The notes: a model not told the origin generated them from the sequence alone. Counted from the stretch's first letter, positions 8,865 to 18,947 are shown. The stretch: DNA of 64,000 nucleotides from Thermogutta terrifontis (GCF_002277955.1 NZ_CP018477.1:3989206-4053205); one strand, 5' to 3'. Made by a program: numbers and translations.

Positions 8865-9286
8865 TTCAGCGCACAAGATTGGCCGTACCGTGGGATCAAG
8901 TTTATGAAGCCCATGGTTCAGGTCGCTCCGTTAATTGAGCCGGACGTCCAGCAAATACACCCGCCGACGGAATTGTCAGAGGTTGACGCAGGCAGGCTCG
9001 TCACGCTGGGCCACAAGACCTGCACGATCTCGTGAACCGTCTCACCCACTTTTTTGAAGTGTGTGCCAGACTCGATGCCCTATCGGGCCAGTTCGTGGAT
9101 TGGCTCCACCATTCTAAAAAGTAGATGACGGAAACCGGTGGGTGAAATGGTTTATCCAATATGGCGATGTGCGCGTGACCGTCCGGACTCCCTCGGGGCA
9201 AAATTCCACCCCTGCGCACCGCCTTTTGGAGATGCGCGTCCCTTCCTAGCAGCAGACAACAGGTTACGATCAGCCAGCGCAGGGAA
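8865..9286. other. Intergenic region, nothing recognised
   Basis: 422 bases between tatC and the end of the convergent phospholipase-like gene. No convincing reading frame, RNA gene, terminator or repeat was seen. A 43-codon frame at 8904-9035 has no supporting SD sequence or similarity that I recognise. Confidence 0.5.
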
Positions 9287-10678
9287 TTATCGTGCCGGGA
9301 TCACCCAGACTTTCTCGATCAGATTGGGAGCGTCATCCGTCCCAGAAATCTGGACGACCAACGTGGAGTGATCCTCATCGGCGGTCAATTCGACTTCGTA
9401 GTGTTTTTGGTCTGTTTGTGCGCCGTTTATCGACACCCGCACTGGTGCCACAGTTTTTCCGGGTTTTTGGGCGGGTTGGGCGATAAACGTGACTGTGGCG
9501 TTGGAAGATTTTAGCGCGGCGCCGCAACGATAGGTCGTGCCTGGCTTGATGACCATAGTCGCGCTTGTCCACACTTTGTTGGGGCCATTGGTTGTGACCG
9601 TCCATCGATCTGGGGTCTCGATGGGGAGGGTGCGGAGAGTGAAGTCGGGATTATAAACGAGGTTCTGGGGTGGATCGCTGGGGAGAAGCGGAATTTCGAT
9701 CTGTTTGGCTTCCCCGTCAGCAAGAGTAACAGAAGCTTTGCCCGGTAATGCGCCGGGACGATACACCGCAAGCTCGTATGCTCCGGCTGGCAGATTATGG
9801 AACTCGGCTTTGCCCAGCCATTGGTCCGTGGTATTCGTGCTTTGGACCTGGGTGAGAGTGGAATAGGGCGAGCCGAGCAGGACGACACGGGCTTCCTGGT
9901 CATTGTTTTCCATGAGCTTGGGGGCTGAAACCAAGACAGTGAGATGAGCACTACCAGGCCCGGGGCCTGGTTTCAATCCAAGCGTGAAAACGGTATAGAG
10001 GACATCGGCGGTCACTCGAGCGGTTTCCAAGGCACTTTCCAAGATGATGGGTTCAACCTGGGAACGGTCCGGATTGGGCTGCGACACGAGCGGCAGTGCT
10101 CTTTCCGCGCGTTCTTTGGAGAATTCCACAAGCCGTTCAATTCGCTTCAGCAATCCGGCCAGGGCCTCCTCATCGGTGTGGCCGAGGAGTTTGGGCTGGT
10201 ATCCTTTGATCGAGATGAGTTCTGCCTTAACCCAGTTTTCCAATTCCCCGTGGTGAGGGCAGTTCTCTTTCGCGTGCGGTGGAGCCCCCACGTCTTCCAC
10301 AAAATGGACAAGCGGCCCCAGTTGACGGCAGGCGTTGGTGGGTGTCTCCGTGCGGAGCGCCAGGAGGGCATGGCGGAAATAAGGTTCAAAGGTTACCTTG
10401 ACTGACGGCATGACGTGGCCCACATGCCTCGGAAGGTCGGGAATGAGAAGGAAATCATCGGCGTAGAAACTTCCCAGATCGCGTCCCCGATGATCGGGAA
10501 GCCAGCAGTACTCCTGGAGTGCCGCCAGGTTCGACTCGCCAAGCTTTTCTTTGACCTCCTCAAGATTGGGAAGAACTTCCAAAGCCGCGCGAGTGATCTG
10601 CGGATGCGGACCCCAGGCGTGGGCCGTTCCCACGACAAGACCAAGAATTCCCACAGCCAGACATGCATACCGGAGCAT
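9287..10678 (-). CDS. Secreted zinc-dependent phospholipase C / S1-P1 nuclease-fold protein with C-terminal beta domains
   Basis: 463 residues. A signal peptide ends at THA (residue 21), which would make Trp22 the mature N-terminus (WGPHPQITRAAL). In Bacillus-type phospholipase C and S1/P1 nuclease the mature N-terminal Trp itself binds zinc, so this fits well. Further metal-ligand candidates are in LPDHRGRD, HVGHVMP and the segment VHFVEDVGAPPHA followed by HHGELENWV, which is the family's HxxxD...H...E pattern. After about residue 235 come a carboxypeptidase-regulatory-like beta domain and a carbohydrate-binding-like jelly roll (NLVYNPDF onward). The start is preceded by GGAGGTGAGG. It is the last gene of the minus-strand NfeD/flotillin block, 77 bases after the dehydrogenase. 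The substrate (phospholipid or nucleic acid) is not decided by sequence. Confidence 0.72.
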   Translation of the reverse strand: MLRYACLAVGILGLVVGTAHAWGPHPQITRAALEVLPNLEEVKEKLGESNLAALQEYCWLPDHRGRDLGSFYADDFLLIPDLPRHVGHVMPSVKVTFEPYFRHALLALRTETPTNACRQLGPLVHFVEDVGAPPHAKENCPHHGELENWVKAELISIKGYQPKLLGHTDEEALAGLLKRIERLVEFSKERAERALPLVSQPNPDRSQVEPIILESALETARVTADVLYTVFTLGLKPGPGPGSAHLTVLVSAPKLMENNDQEARVVLLGSPYSTLTQVQSTNTTDQWLGKAEFHNLPAGAYELAVYRPGALPGKASVTLADGEAKQIEIPLLPSDPPQNLVYNPDFTLRTLPIETPDRWTVTTNGPNKVWTSATMVIKPGTTYRCGAALKSSNATVTFIAQPAQKPGKTVAPVRVSINGAQTDQKHYEVELTADEDHSTLVVQISGTDDAPNLIEKVWVIPAR

Positions 10679-10755
10679 ACCTCACCTCCAAGTCCTTGCG
10701 AATGACAACATGGTGCAGACTGCTGTAAGGCCGGAGCAAAACGACGTTCTTCTGG

Positions 10756-11712
10756 CTACCCCGTGGAGGAACCGGCCCAGGTGGGTGGGCGGTTGAGCCA
10801 ATCAATATTGGAAATTCGTGCCAGGGCAATTTGAAGTGCGTGTGTCCCACTTCGCGCATGGCCGCATGCCGCGACCGCAAGATAGAGCTGTTCGGCGAGT
10901 GCCAGACCGGGCAGGACAAGCCCCATGCGCTTGGCCTCTTGGATGGCGATGCCAAGGTCCTTGATGAGATGTTCCACGTAGAAACCCGGTTCGAACCGAT
11001 TTTGGATAATTCGGGGCCCCAGGTTAGAGATGGACCAACTTCCGGCTGCACCGGAGGCAACGGACTCGATCACTTTATTGAGATCGAGCCCCGCCCGATA
11101 CGCATAGAGAAGTCCCTCGCACACGCCGACCATTGTCGAGGCGATGAGAATCTGGTTGGTCATTTTGGCATGCTGTCCTGCACCTGGGCCTCCATGATGG
11201 ACGATGGTCTTGCCCATCAACCGAAAGCACGGCATGACCGCCTCAACAACATCTGGATGGCCGCCGATCATAATGGAAAGGCGCCCCTCACGGGCACCGA
11301 CATCTCCGCCCGACACGGGAGCGTCCAGGGCGTGGCAACCTCTGGCCTGGGCAGCCTCGTGGATCTCGATGGCCAGTTTGGGTTCATTCGTGGTCATATC
11401 GACGACGATTCCCCCGGGCGCCAGGCCTTGAAGGACTCCCTGTGGGCCCAGGATCACCTCCCGGACGTCATGTGGGTACCCGACGATGGTGAAGACTATA
11501 TCAGATCTTTCAGCAACCTGCTTGGGGCTGTCGGCCCAGCGTGCCCCGGCCACGAGCAGCCCCTCAGCTTTCTGACGAGTGCGGTTGAATACCGTGCAGG
11601 GATAACCTGCCTTCAGCAAATGACTGCACATCGCCGCCCCCATCACCCCGGTGCCAATCCAACCAATTCGGGTTCGGGAGGGATCTGCGGTTGGAACAGT
11701 CATCTGGGACAT
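10756..11712 (-). CDS. NAD(P)-dependent beta-hydroxyacid dehydrogenase (3-hydroxyisobutyrate dehydrogenase / tartronate semialdehyde reductase family)
   Basis: 318 residues. The N-terminal Rossmann motif is [12 protein letters not shown] (about residues 18-29). The substrate-binding signature is [16 protein letters not shown], and the catalytic Lys lies in [11 protein letters not shown]. The length and the all-helical C-terminal half are typical of the family. Members reduce or oxidise small beta-hydroxyacids; the specific acid cannot be read from the sequence. The gene lies 153 bases downstream of the Pro-rich membrane protein on the same strand, so it may share the NfeD/flotillin transcript, although no functional link is known to me. 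Confidence 0.9.
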   Translation of the reverse strand: MSQMTVPTADPSRTRIGWIGTGVMGAAMCSHLLKAGYPCTVFNRTRQKAEGLLVAGARWADSPKQVAERSDIVFTIVGYPHDVREVILGPQGVLQGLAPGGIVVDMTTNEPKLAIEIHEAAQARGCHALDAPVSGGDVGAREGRLSIMIGGHPDVVEAVMPCFRLMGKTIVHHGGPGAGQHAKMTNQILIASTMVGVCEGLLYAYRAGLDLNKVIESVASGAAGSWSISNLGPRIIQNRFEPGFYVEHLIKDLGIAIQEAKRMGLVLPGLALAEQLYLAVAACGHARSGTHALQIALARISNIDWLNRPPTWAGSSTG

Positions 11713-11865
11713 CCTCCTTTCTGGTGCTCTTTGTCCGAATTGTCAAACCACTCAGGTCCAACCAGATGATGAAACAGTGGCCCTTGACTCGTGTTTTGGT
11801 ACCGGTCCTCGGGGCGATTGACGGACGTCATCATTCTCGCCGGGATTCAGAGTTCCCGACAGGAC

Positions 11866-12549
11866 TCACTGTCGCCGCCATCGCCATTCGGGGCGCTCCA
11901 AAACATCCCGCAGGATGACGGCGGTGGCCATCCCCTCCGGAGTGCTGAATGTATTCAGGAGAATCTGAGACAGCGGGTGAAACGGAGCCTCCGTGGGCAC
12001 GGCAGAGGGGGGTGTGGAGACGCCCTCAGCGATCGTGGGTACTGCTTCCGGCGGCTGCGGCGGCTGAGCCTCGTAAGCCACAGGCATTTCACGCGCTGGT
12101 GTTGTCGGTTTGCCTGCAGGCTTGTGTGCGAATCCTTCCTCTGAGACTCCTTTCTGAAAGGTGTGCGCCACATGCTCCGCAATGGTTTCCTCGCCCCGGT
12201 TATCGGCAAGTGAGGCCGTCACGACATCCCCAGGCGATGGTTCTGGCAGTCGTGTGGATGGGGCTGTTCGGCTGGAACCCACAGATTGGGTACGAGGTTT
12301 TCCCGGCGGCTTGGGACGAACCTGCGGACGTTCGATCGTGGTACGCGGCGGCTTCTGTTCGGCTTCTTTAAGAAGGACATCGATATTATCGTCCGGAGGC
12401 CGGGGACGGCGAGCTCGTTTTTGCTGCTCGCGCTTGAGCGCTTCCTGCCGGTTTTGGATGATGGACCCAACTATCGAGAGAATAATAATGATCAGTGCTA
12501 CAATGAGCTGCGTGAAATCGGCCAGAATGAAAATATGACTCGGTGCCAT
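11866..12549 (-). CDS. Membrane-anchored, proline-rich protein of unknown function
   Basis: 227 residues. One N-terminal membrane helix (about residues 8-32, FTQLIVALIIIILSIVGSII) is followed by a basic stretch (EQQKRARRPRPP) and a long disordered Pro/Ala/Glu-rich region. The last 25 residues (TPEGMATAVILRDVLERPEW) look conserved and folded. It lies 48 bases after the flotillin gene on the same strand. I recall similar short C-terminal motifs in planctomycete proteins but assign no function. The location suggests a partner of FloA or NfeD at the membrane. Confidence 0.7.
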   Translation of the reverse strand: MAPSHIFILADFTQLIVALIIIILSIVGSIIQNRQEALKREQQKRARRPRPPDDNIDVLLKEAEQKPPRTTIERPQVRPKPPGKPRTQSVGSSRTAPSTRLPEPSPGDVVTASLADNRGEETIAEHVAHTFQKGVSEEGFAHKPAGKPTTPAREMPVAYEAQPPQPPEAVPTIAEGVSTPPSAVPTEAPFHPLSQILLNTFSTPEGMATAVILRDVLERPEWRWRRQ

Positions 12550-12597
12550 GAATTTTCAGCTCCTGTAGGACAAAGGATCACTGAACAAGCCATGCAG

Positions 12598-13668
12598 TTA
12601 ACCGGCCTGCTGCGGCCGAACCTGCTGGGTAACCGGGACACCCATCCGGGCGATTGCCGACCGCATCTCGGTATCCGCCTGGATATTCTTCAACCGGTAA
12701 TAATCCATGATTCCCAGTTTGCCTGACTCGAACGCTTCCGCGATGGCTCGCGGAACTTCGGCCTCGGCCTCCACGAGTCTTGCCCGGGCTTCTTCGATCA
12801 GGGCCAAATTCTCCTGCTCGGCGGCGACGGCCATGGCCCGACGACCTTCGGCCTTGGCCTGTGCCACCCGCATATCAGCTTCTGCCTGATCGGCCTGAAT
12901 CCTCGCGCCAATATTCTGGCCTACGTCGATGTCGGCAATGTCGATGGAGACAATCTCGAAGGCCGTCTGGCGGTCCAGGCGTCGCGCCAGCACGGCCTTG
13001 GAAATCCTGTCGGGATTTTCTAGAACCTCGTAGTGGCTTTCAGCGGAGCCGATGGCGCTGACGATGCCTTCACCTACCCGGGCGATGATGGTTTCTTCCG
13101 TGGCCCCGCCGATCAACTGCAGAATGTTTGCCCGGACAGTCACACGTGCCTGCACTTTGAGCTGGATGCCGTTGCGGGCGACGGCTTCCAGGGCTTCCTT
13201 GCCGGAGCCCTTCTTGGGGCAGTCGATCACTTTGGGATATACGCTGGTCTGTACGGCCTCAAGAACGTCTCGACCTGCCAGATCGATTGCCGTGGCCAGC
13301 CGAAAATCAAGCTCCGTCATTTTGGCGTTCCGTGCCGCGATCATAGCACGAATCACTTTGTTGACGTCGCCTCCGGCCAGATAATGGGCCTCCAGCGCTC
13401 GCGTGGTGACGCCGTCTTTCTCTGTGATGCCGGCCTGCACCGCCATAATTTTTGCACGAACAATCACCTCGGGCCGGACTTTTCTAAACGTCATACCCAG
13501 CAGGTCGAGGATTCCGATGCGGGCCCCGGTCGTTTTCGATTGAATCCATAGACGAAAGAACTTGAAGAAAACCGCCAGAAACACCAGTGCCACGATAATC
13601 GCGGCAAGGATGAGCACGAAGCCGATAATCTGGAAGATATCTTGGTTTTGCTGGGCAATCGGGAGCAT
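12598..13668 (-). CDS. floA: Flotillin-like protein FloA
   Basis: 356 residues from the ATG at 13668, which has AAGGAAAGG just upstream. The longer frame from 13713 has no such signal. One N-terminal membrane segment (about residues 12-36) is followed by the FloA/UPF0365 core: [20 protein letters not shown], then the SPFH-like domain with [16 protein letters not shown] and [15 protein letters not shown]. An Ala/Glu-rich coiled coil follows (about 265-325). The family organises membrane microdomains that host protease and signalling complexes. It is normally encoded next to NfeD proteins, and two NfeD genes lie directly upstream here. Length is close to that of Bacillus FloA. Confidence 0.93.
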   Translation of the reverse strand: MLPIAQQNQDIFQIIGFVLILAAIIVALVFLAVFFKFFRLWIQSKTTGARIGILDLLGMTFRKVRPEVIVRAKIMAVQAGITEKDGVTTRALEAHYLAGGDVNKVIRAMIAARNAKMTELDFRLATAIDLAGRDVLEAVQTSVYPKVIDCPKKGSGKEALEAVARNGIQLKVQARVTVRANILQLIGGATEETIIARVGEGIVSAIGSAESHYEVLENPDRISKAVLARRLDRQTAFEIVSIDIADIDVGQNIGARIQADQAEADMRVAQAKAEGRRAMAVAAEQENLALIEEARARLVEAEAEVPRAIAEAFESGKLGIMDYYRLKNIQADTEMRSAIARMGVPVTQQVRPQQAG

Positions 13669-13853
13669 CTCGCAACCCTTTCCTTGTGTTCTCGGCAGAC
13701 AAAAGCTGAACATGCAGTGCTACATTGCGGTCATCAACAGCTTTCGCGACAGCTTTTCAATTCTAGCCACATTCCGTTGTCATTGAGCCCCACCAAAGTC
13801 AATTCCACCCGTCCTGAAGCACGTTTCGTGTTTGATGGGTATTCGACTCGTTC

Positions 13854-14444
13854 TCACGCAGTAGCAAATGGATCCAGACCAATTTCGTCGATCGGCTTTT
13901 CACGCCAGTTTTCGCCGGGCTGTTGCTCCGGCTTCTGGTCAACAGGCTGTTCCCCCTCTTCGAGTTTGCGGACCGTAATCCAGGAACCAAAAACGTTCAC
14001 CACACGCACCCATTGATCCGCTTCGATCGGAAAACCATCGCTGACAGCATCATAGGACCGGCCATCGATGACGACCACCCCCGCGGGCAACATCGGACTT
14101 TTGGTTTTGCCCACCCGTCCCACAAGGCTCCGCAACTCGCGAAGCTTGGGATTATCCGGGAGACACGCCTCCACCTGGGGCGGCGGAAGCATCACCCGCT
14201 TTCCTACCGGTGTTTTGGGCCAGAGATAAACCGCCAGAATGACAAACGCAGGGATACCGAAGACGCTAACAAGAAGCAAAGCGACGCCCAAACCGGTGCT
14301 GTACATGAAACCGGTGGCAATTGCCCCCACGACAGCACACAAGGAGAGGAAAGTCAGAATGCCGTGAGAAACAAAAAACAGCTCAAGAATAGCCAGGAAC
14401 AAGCCTGTCAGCATCAGCAGAACCGGCCAAAGCCACGTGTTCAT
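13854..14444 (-). CDS. Short NfeD-family membrane protein
   Basis: 196 residues. Three to four N-terminal membrane helices (about residues 5-75) are followed by the link LWPKTPVGKRVMLPPP and an OB-fold domain (about 103-160) with LVGRVGKTKSPMLPAGVVVI. The OB part parallels the C-terminus of the long NfeD upstream. The tail is Gln/Glu/Pro-rich and ends IDEIGLDPFATA. Short NfeD proteins pair with flotillins and are thought to modulate SPFH assemblies through the OB fold. It lies between the long NfeD gene (259-base gap) and floA (185-base gap) on the same strand. Confidence 0.88.
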   Translation of the reverse strand: MNTWLWPVLLMLTGLFLAILELFFVSHGILTFLSLCAVVGAIATGFMYSTGLGVALLLVSVFGIPAFVILAVYLWPKTPVGKRVMLPPPQVEACLPDNPKLRELRSLVGRVGKTKSPMLPAGVVVIDGRSYDAVSDGFPIEADQWVRVVNVFGSWITVRKLEEGEQPVDQKPEQQPGENWREKPIDEIGLDPFATA

Positions 14445-14703
14445 CCATCACTCCCTCTTACCACCCACCGGCCCGACAGGCAGTATCAAACGGGCATTGT
14501 TTCCGCACTTTTTCCATGCCAGTCGAAGGCCAGTGTATCACAGTGATGCACGTCGAGCAAGTACGCAATGCGGTGCGTTGACCTATGAGGTGGCATTTCC
14601 CCGGAAAGTGTCGGCAGAATGTGGAGGCAAACCTGCCCTGCCGCAGTCGCCTGCCGCTGTACGCGCCAGACGGAGAAAACAACGTGAAGAAACAGTGAGC
14701 ACT

Positions 14704-17037
14704 TTACGGCACTTGGGGACGAACATAGACACGGTTGCCACGCACCTCGGTGACCACGACCGGAGTGCCCGGATCGATCGGATCTCCATCCTGCGAGATA
14801 ACGTCGAGAATTCGCTGGCCGAAACGGGCCTTACCGCTGGGTAACAACTTTGTGACCGCGACGCCTCGTTGCCCCACAAATGATTCGTCAATGTCCAGAA
14901 GGCTTCGCCGTCGAAGCATATCTTCCGCCTCATTTTCGGACGGAGGAGCAAGCATGAGGTGCTTAAGACCAGGAGTTTTAGGCAGCCACCGATTGATGAA
15001 CGCCAGGACCACGCCGATTCCGATCGCTGCGAAGAGAAGAATCAAAAGGGACTTTTGGAGCTGAAGCCATTGGTAACTATTTTGCGGAACGATGAACGTT
15101 TGACTGGCCAGCACCAAAGAGGCCACAATCAGCAGTCCGCCCCCCAGCCCGAAGATGCCGAAGCCGGGTAGCACAAAGATTTCCAGAAGCAGGCAGCTAG
15201 CCCCCAGCAAAAAGAGAAGGACCTCCAGCCACCCGGCCGTCCCTCCGAGAAACCGGCTCCAGAAGAACAGCACGAAACACACCGCCGCCAGGAATCCCCC
15301 GATTCCGATTCCCGGTGTCTGTACTTCCACGAGTAAGGCCACCCCGCCTATGATCAGGAGAAGCACGGCAATATACGGCGAAGAAAGCGCCCGCAAGAGA
15401 GTATCCACCCAGGTGGGTTCCAGAAGAGCAGGATCGTTTTCCAGCCCGTACAGTCCCTTGAACTCAGCGAAGCTTTCGACGAGGTCCCGTGACAGACCGT
15501 ATTCTACTGCTTTCGCGCCGTCCACCTGCAAAGGTTTACCTTTTTCTTTGACCAGGTCTTTTTTCTCCCACTCGTTTTTGTCGGGTAACTGCGCCCATTC
15601 CTCCTCCGACATGTAGTCAGCAAAATCGGGCATCCCCTTGCGCACGTATCGGAACAATTCGACATTGGGGTCTACCAGCGAAAGGGGGAGCGACCAGGTG
15701 CGACCAGTGCGTTTGGCGATCACTTCCCGCACGACGCGCCTGATTTGGAGAAGGTCATCCTCGGTAGGCACCGCGTTTCCTTCTCCCCCCAGCAAGGCTC
15801 CGGGAGCCATAATGATCTGGTCGCAGGCGACGGCGATCAATGCGGCGTCCGCCAGCGCGCGGGAGGGAATATAGGCAACCGTTCGAACTTTTTGCGAATC
15901 CAAATCGGCAGCTAAATACGAAGCGAGTTTGAGTGACTCACGTGGCGAACCTCCCTCACTGTTGATTCGAACACAGACGAAGTTGGCCTCTTTTCGCTGC
16001 CTTGCTTCTTCGATGAGTCGTTGAGCACGCTCGACCAATGCTGGAGTGATGGGGCCCTCGATGAGGACCTGAACAGCCCGCCAGTGATCCGCGACGAATC
16101 GCTCTTCCTGGACGAGATTGGCGCGAAGTCCCAGGGCGGCATAGAGTTCTCGCGCATCGGCAACGGTGCTGCTGATCAAATCCAGCGCCCGCGATTCACG
16201 ACCCGTCAGCCGCCCGAGCTGTCCCGCTGGAAACACTACACTTGGAGCGCCGCGTAAAGTCCGCGTTTTTCGTATTTGCTCCAGCTCATCCGGTGTGACG
16301 AAGAGCCGTTCGGTATCGGTCTCGACCTGGAGAACGGTTCGGGACGGATCCAGCATTCCCAGTGCCACCGCGACGGGGATACTGCGGCGGCGTTCGGCGA
16401 TGTGCCGATAGGCGCTTTGCATCGGGGGCGTGATCCGCCGCTCGGCAATCCCCGCAGCACCCCATTCTGCCTCCGGGGCCATGTAAATCTCGTCACACGC
16501 AATGATGACGAGCACGGCGTGGCCCTCCGCTCGATAAGGAATGTAGGCCACGGTTTTAATGCCGGAAAGGCTCTCGCTCGTGAGAAAATCTGCAAGATCA
16601 TAGCAGGCTCCAAATTCACTTCGTGCCGCGTAGGCCTCTTCACCCTTGTTGGTATCGAATCGCAGAATGAAAACGAGTTTGTCTTTTTGACCTTTGAAAT
16701 TATCGATCAGCCGGAGGATGAGCTGCTTCACCCGGGCACCACTTGGACCGGTGATAGGCAATTGAATGGGGATCAGCCGGCCAATCATCCCGGGACCGAC
16801 GTTGTCCCCCTCTTCCCCTGGGTCGGAAGGGGGCCCGTCACCGGATGGGGCTTCCGCGAAGAGGACTGCTGGAAACGTGGCCGTGATGGAGGCACGAATC
16901 TGAGCGAAACCGGCCTGCTGAAACGCGCCGATTCCCACAAGCGCCGTGACAGGGATTAATAACGCCAAAAGATGGCGCACGATCCATCCTCCTCCGAAAA
17001 ATCGTCGCTCGTTTGTCCGTAACCCCTGCAAACTCAT
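14704..17037 (-). CDS. Long NfeD-family protein with two ClpP-like domains, membrane region and OB fold
   Basis: 777 residues. An N-terminal hydrophobic segment (about 18-40) is followed by a first ClpP/crotonase-like domain (about 95-235) and a second (about 325-525). Several membrane helices follow (about 553-682), then a C-terminal OB fold (about 718-775, FVGQRGVAVTKLLPSGKARF). In catalytic NfeD homologues a Ser nucleophile sits 14 residues before the conserved MAP. The matching positions here are Gly172 in domain one and Ala396 in domain two. Both domains therefore look proteolytically inactive, although the fold-specific strings VAYIP, ACD.I.MAP and INSEGGSPRES are kept. Most long NfeD proteins have one ClpP-like domain. 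It heads the flotillin block. The GG-rich membrane part and OB fold are otherwise standard. Confidence 0.9.
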   Translation of the reverse strand: MSLQGLRTNERRFFGGGWIVRHLLALLIPVTALVGIGAFQQAGFAQIRASITATFPAVLFAEAPSGDGPPSDPGEEGDNVGPGMIGRLIPIQLPITGPSGARVKQLILRLIDNFKGQKDKLVFILRFDTNKGEEAYAARSEFGACYDLADFLTSESLSGIKTVAYIPYRAEGHAVLVIIACDEIYMAPEAEWGAAGIAERRITPPMQSAYRHIAERRRSIPVAVALGMLDPSRTVLQVETDTERLFVTPDELEQIRKTRTLRGAPSVVFPAGQLGRLTGRESRALDLISSTVADARELYAALGLRANLVQEERFVADHWRAVQVLIEGPITPALVERAQRLIEEARQRKEANFVCVRINSEGGSPRESLKLASYLAADLDSQKVRTVAYIPSRALADAALIAVACDQIIMAPGALLGGEGNAVPTEDDLLQIRRVVREVIAKRTGRTWSLPLSLVDPNVELFRYVRKGMPDFADYMSEEEWAQLPDKNEWEKKDLVKEKGKPLQVDGAKAVEYGLSRDLVESFAEFKGLYGLENDPALLEPTWVDTLLRALSSPYIAVLLLIIGGVALLVEVQTPGIGIGGFLAAVCFVLFFWSRFLGGTAGWLEVLLFLLGASCLLLEIFVLPGFGIFGLGGGLLIVASLVLASQTFIVPQNSYQWLQLQKSLLILLFAAIGIGVVLAFINRWLPKTPGLKHLMLAPPSENEAEDMLRRRSLLDIDESFVGQRGVAVTKLLPSGKARFGQRILDVISQDGDPIDPGTPVVVTEVRGNRVYVRPQVP

Positions 17038-17270
17038 GCGTGGTCCGGAGGCAGGTTAGCCTTCTGGCGACCTTGCTTAAGCTCCTGCTGCGCGTCCTGG
17101 GTTCGGCCCCCTACCGCCTACCATTGTAGAGGGTGACAGGTTGTTTGAGCAGCCGTCATGCTGCTGGGTGTGGGACAGAAAGGTTCCAGACAACGCCTCA
17201 CGCGGCGTATGCAAGAGATGGTTGTCACAGATTCTCGGCCGGAAATTCCGAGAGCACACCGGAGAATGGG

Positions 17271-18947
17271 TTAGGGATTCCATTCTGCGGATACGCCAAA
17301 CCGCATGGGTTTCGCCCCGCTTTGGTGTGCCCCCATATCAGGAGCCTTCCCCGTAAAAGGTGGAGAAAAGTTGGGGATAAACTCCCCGGCGCCGCGGCCG
17401 GGTGAATCCGGGGCAAGCCGAAAACTCCCCATTTTGGTATCAAGGTTCAAACCCGCCCCTTTTTCATAGACTGGCACGCCGCGGATTCCGTGGGCCTCAT
17501 GGCCTTCTGGGACTCGACCGTTATAAAGGTCGTAGTCGAAGTCATTGTCCACGTTTTCCCGAGCAGCACTGATGCTTCTCTGCTCAGGGGACATCACCTG
17601 AAGAATATTGTTCCGGGAGACACAGTGCTTCACGATTCGGTTGCCTCCTAAGCCGCCGGTTGGTATGAATGGCTCGCCAGAGAATATGGTGTTATGGAAT
17701 ATGTACATGTGACCTGTCATCCAGTCTTCGCTCCCGGCATAACCCATTTTCAAAAAGTAGCCGCCAGTGTGGTCCGGTCGCCATTGACTGCGGGCGACAA
17801 CGTTCTGCCAGACATAAAGGGGCCCAATCGAGGTTGGGGCGTTACCGATCATCATCATGCACTGCGTGATGTAATTGCCCCATACCCGAACGTTCCGGTT
17901 GCCGCCTTCAACTTCCAGGCCATCGTCCCAGCAATGGCTCACAAAATTGCCGTAGATATCGGAATCCGGGCCGGGCGCACCACGGAAACTACCGTTGCTT
18001 CCGCCCCCGATCACATCGTTGAACATGTGATCCAGATCGGAGTAGCACTCGTTGTAACGGATCACGTGATTGCCCGCAGTATCAAAGAACGAAATGCACT
18101 GCGGGCCTTGCGGATGCGTGGGGTATTTTGGTTCGTACCATGTGTTTGTATCGGCAAAGGGATGGTGCAGTTTGCACCTTTGAATGATCACCCGTTTCAC
18201 ATTGCGGTTCCGACAGAGAATGGCGGCATCGTAATCAAAGCCAAAACCAGTTTCCGGATTGATGCGCCCCCAGTCAGAAATGTCACAATTTTCGATGACG
18301 ATGTCGTGACCGTCGTCGATGCGAATCGCACCGATGGGCGACCGCCTCAAATTCTCGCGGGAACCGGCCCCGCGCAGGACGAGGTTTCTCACAATGATAT
18401 ACGACCCGGAGATCGTAATGCATGCGTCATGGCGATGTCCCACGTCGATCACGGCCCCTTTACCATCATAAACGCGGTAGGCATCTGGTCGTCCGGACTG
18501 GGTGATGTTGACCGGGCTTGTACCACCAGTCAAGACAACGGTTTCGCCCTCAGGAAACTTTTCATCCCACGTGCGTGCCACCAATCGGGTTGACGTGTCG
18601 GTGCCTTCCAACCGGAGCTCGATTTCGTAAGCGGTATTTGGCCGAAGGTTCACGATGCTCCCACGATAGTCAGCCAAGTCTTCATCTGTGTTCGCGATGG
18701 GGTTGTATTTCATGGGGAGTCCGTCTTGCCACGCGTTTGTGCCTGCCTCGCGGAAGCGTATGAAGACCCGCCGGTCGGCAGCACCACCGGGAGGTGACCA
18801 GTAAACTCCTACGCAATGAAACGTCGGAATGGCAACGGGATTAGCGCGGGCCGGTGATGACTCTTCAGCCGACACCGGCACACCCACAATAATCGTTATG
18901 ATCAGGGCCAGTTGCCAAGAAATGAACCGCACCGTCGAAGAACACAT
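17271..18947 (-). CDS. Secreted right-handed parallel beta-helix protein (pectate-lyase-like)
   Basis: 558 residues from the ATG at 18947, which has AGGAG seven bases upstream and opens a clean signal peptide (FISWQLALIITIIVGVPVSAEE). The open frame extends further upstream to 19304, but that part has no SD and no export signal. Residues about 30-120 form a fibronectin III-like domain (VYWSPPG...NTAYEIELRLEG). The rest is a parallel beta-helix with stacked ladder strings (CITISGSYIIVRNLVLRG, DIVIENCDISDW, VKRVIIQRCKLHH, NRIVKHCVSRNNIL). The fold is typical of polysaccharide lyases and related surface carbohydrate enzymes. I cannot identify catalytic residues with confidence, so enzyme activity is inferred only from the fold. 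Confidence 0.78.
   Translation of the reverse strand: MCSSTVRFISWQLALIITIIVGVPVSAEESSPARANPVAIPTFHCVGVYWSPPGGAADRRVFIRFREAGTNAWQDGLPMKYNPIANTDEDLADYRGSIVNLRPNTAYEIELRLEGTDTSTRLVARTWDEKFPEGETVVLTGGTSPVNITQSGRPDAYRVYDGKGAVIDVGHRHDACITISGSYIIVRNLVLRGAGSRENLRRSPIGAIRIDDGHDIVIENCDISDWGRINPETGFGFDYDAAILCRNRNVKRVIIQRCKLHHPFADTNTWYEPKYPTHPQGPQCISFFDTAGNHVIRYNECYSDLDHMFNDVIGGGSNGSFRGAPGPDSDIYGNFVSHCWDDGLEVEGGNRNVRVWGNYITQCMMMIGNAPTSIGPLYVWQNVVARSQWRPDHTGGYFLKMGYAGSEDWMTGHMYIFHNTIFSGEPFIPTGGLGGNRIVKHCVSRNNILQVMSPEQRSISAARENVDNDFDYDLYNGRVPEGHEAHGIRGVPVYEKGAGLNLDTKMGSFRLAPDSPGRGAGEFIPNFSPPFTGKAPDMGAHQSGAKPMRFGVSAEWNP

Noticed and set aside
8904-9035. 43-codon frame after tatC
   Set aside because: Short, no SD sequence, no recognisable similarity.
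17694-18593. 299-codon plus-strand frame opposite the beta-helix gene
   Set aside because: The minus-strand frame has a signal peptide and beta-helix ladder. The plus-strand frame has no SD and no family resemblance.
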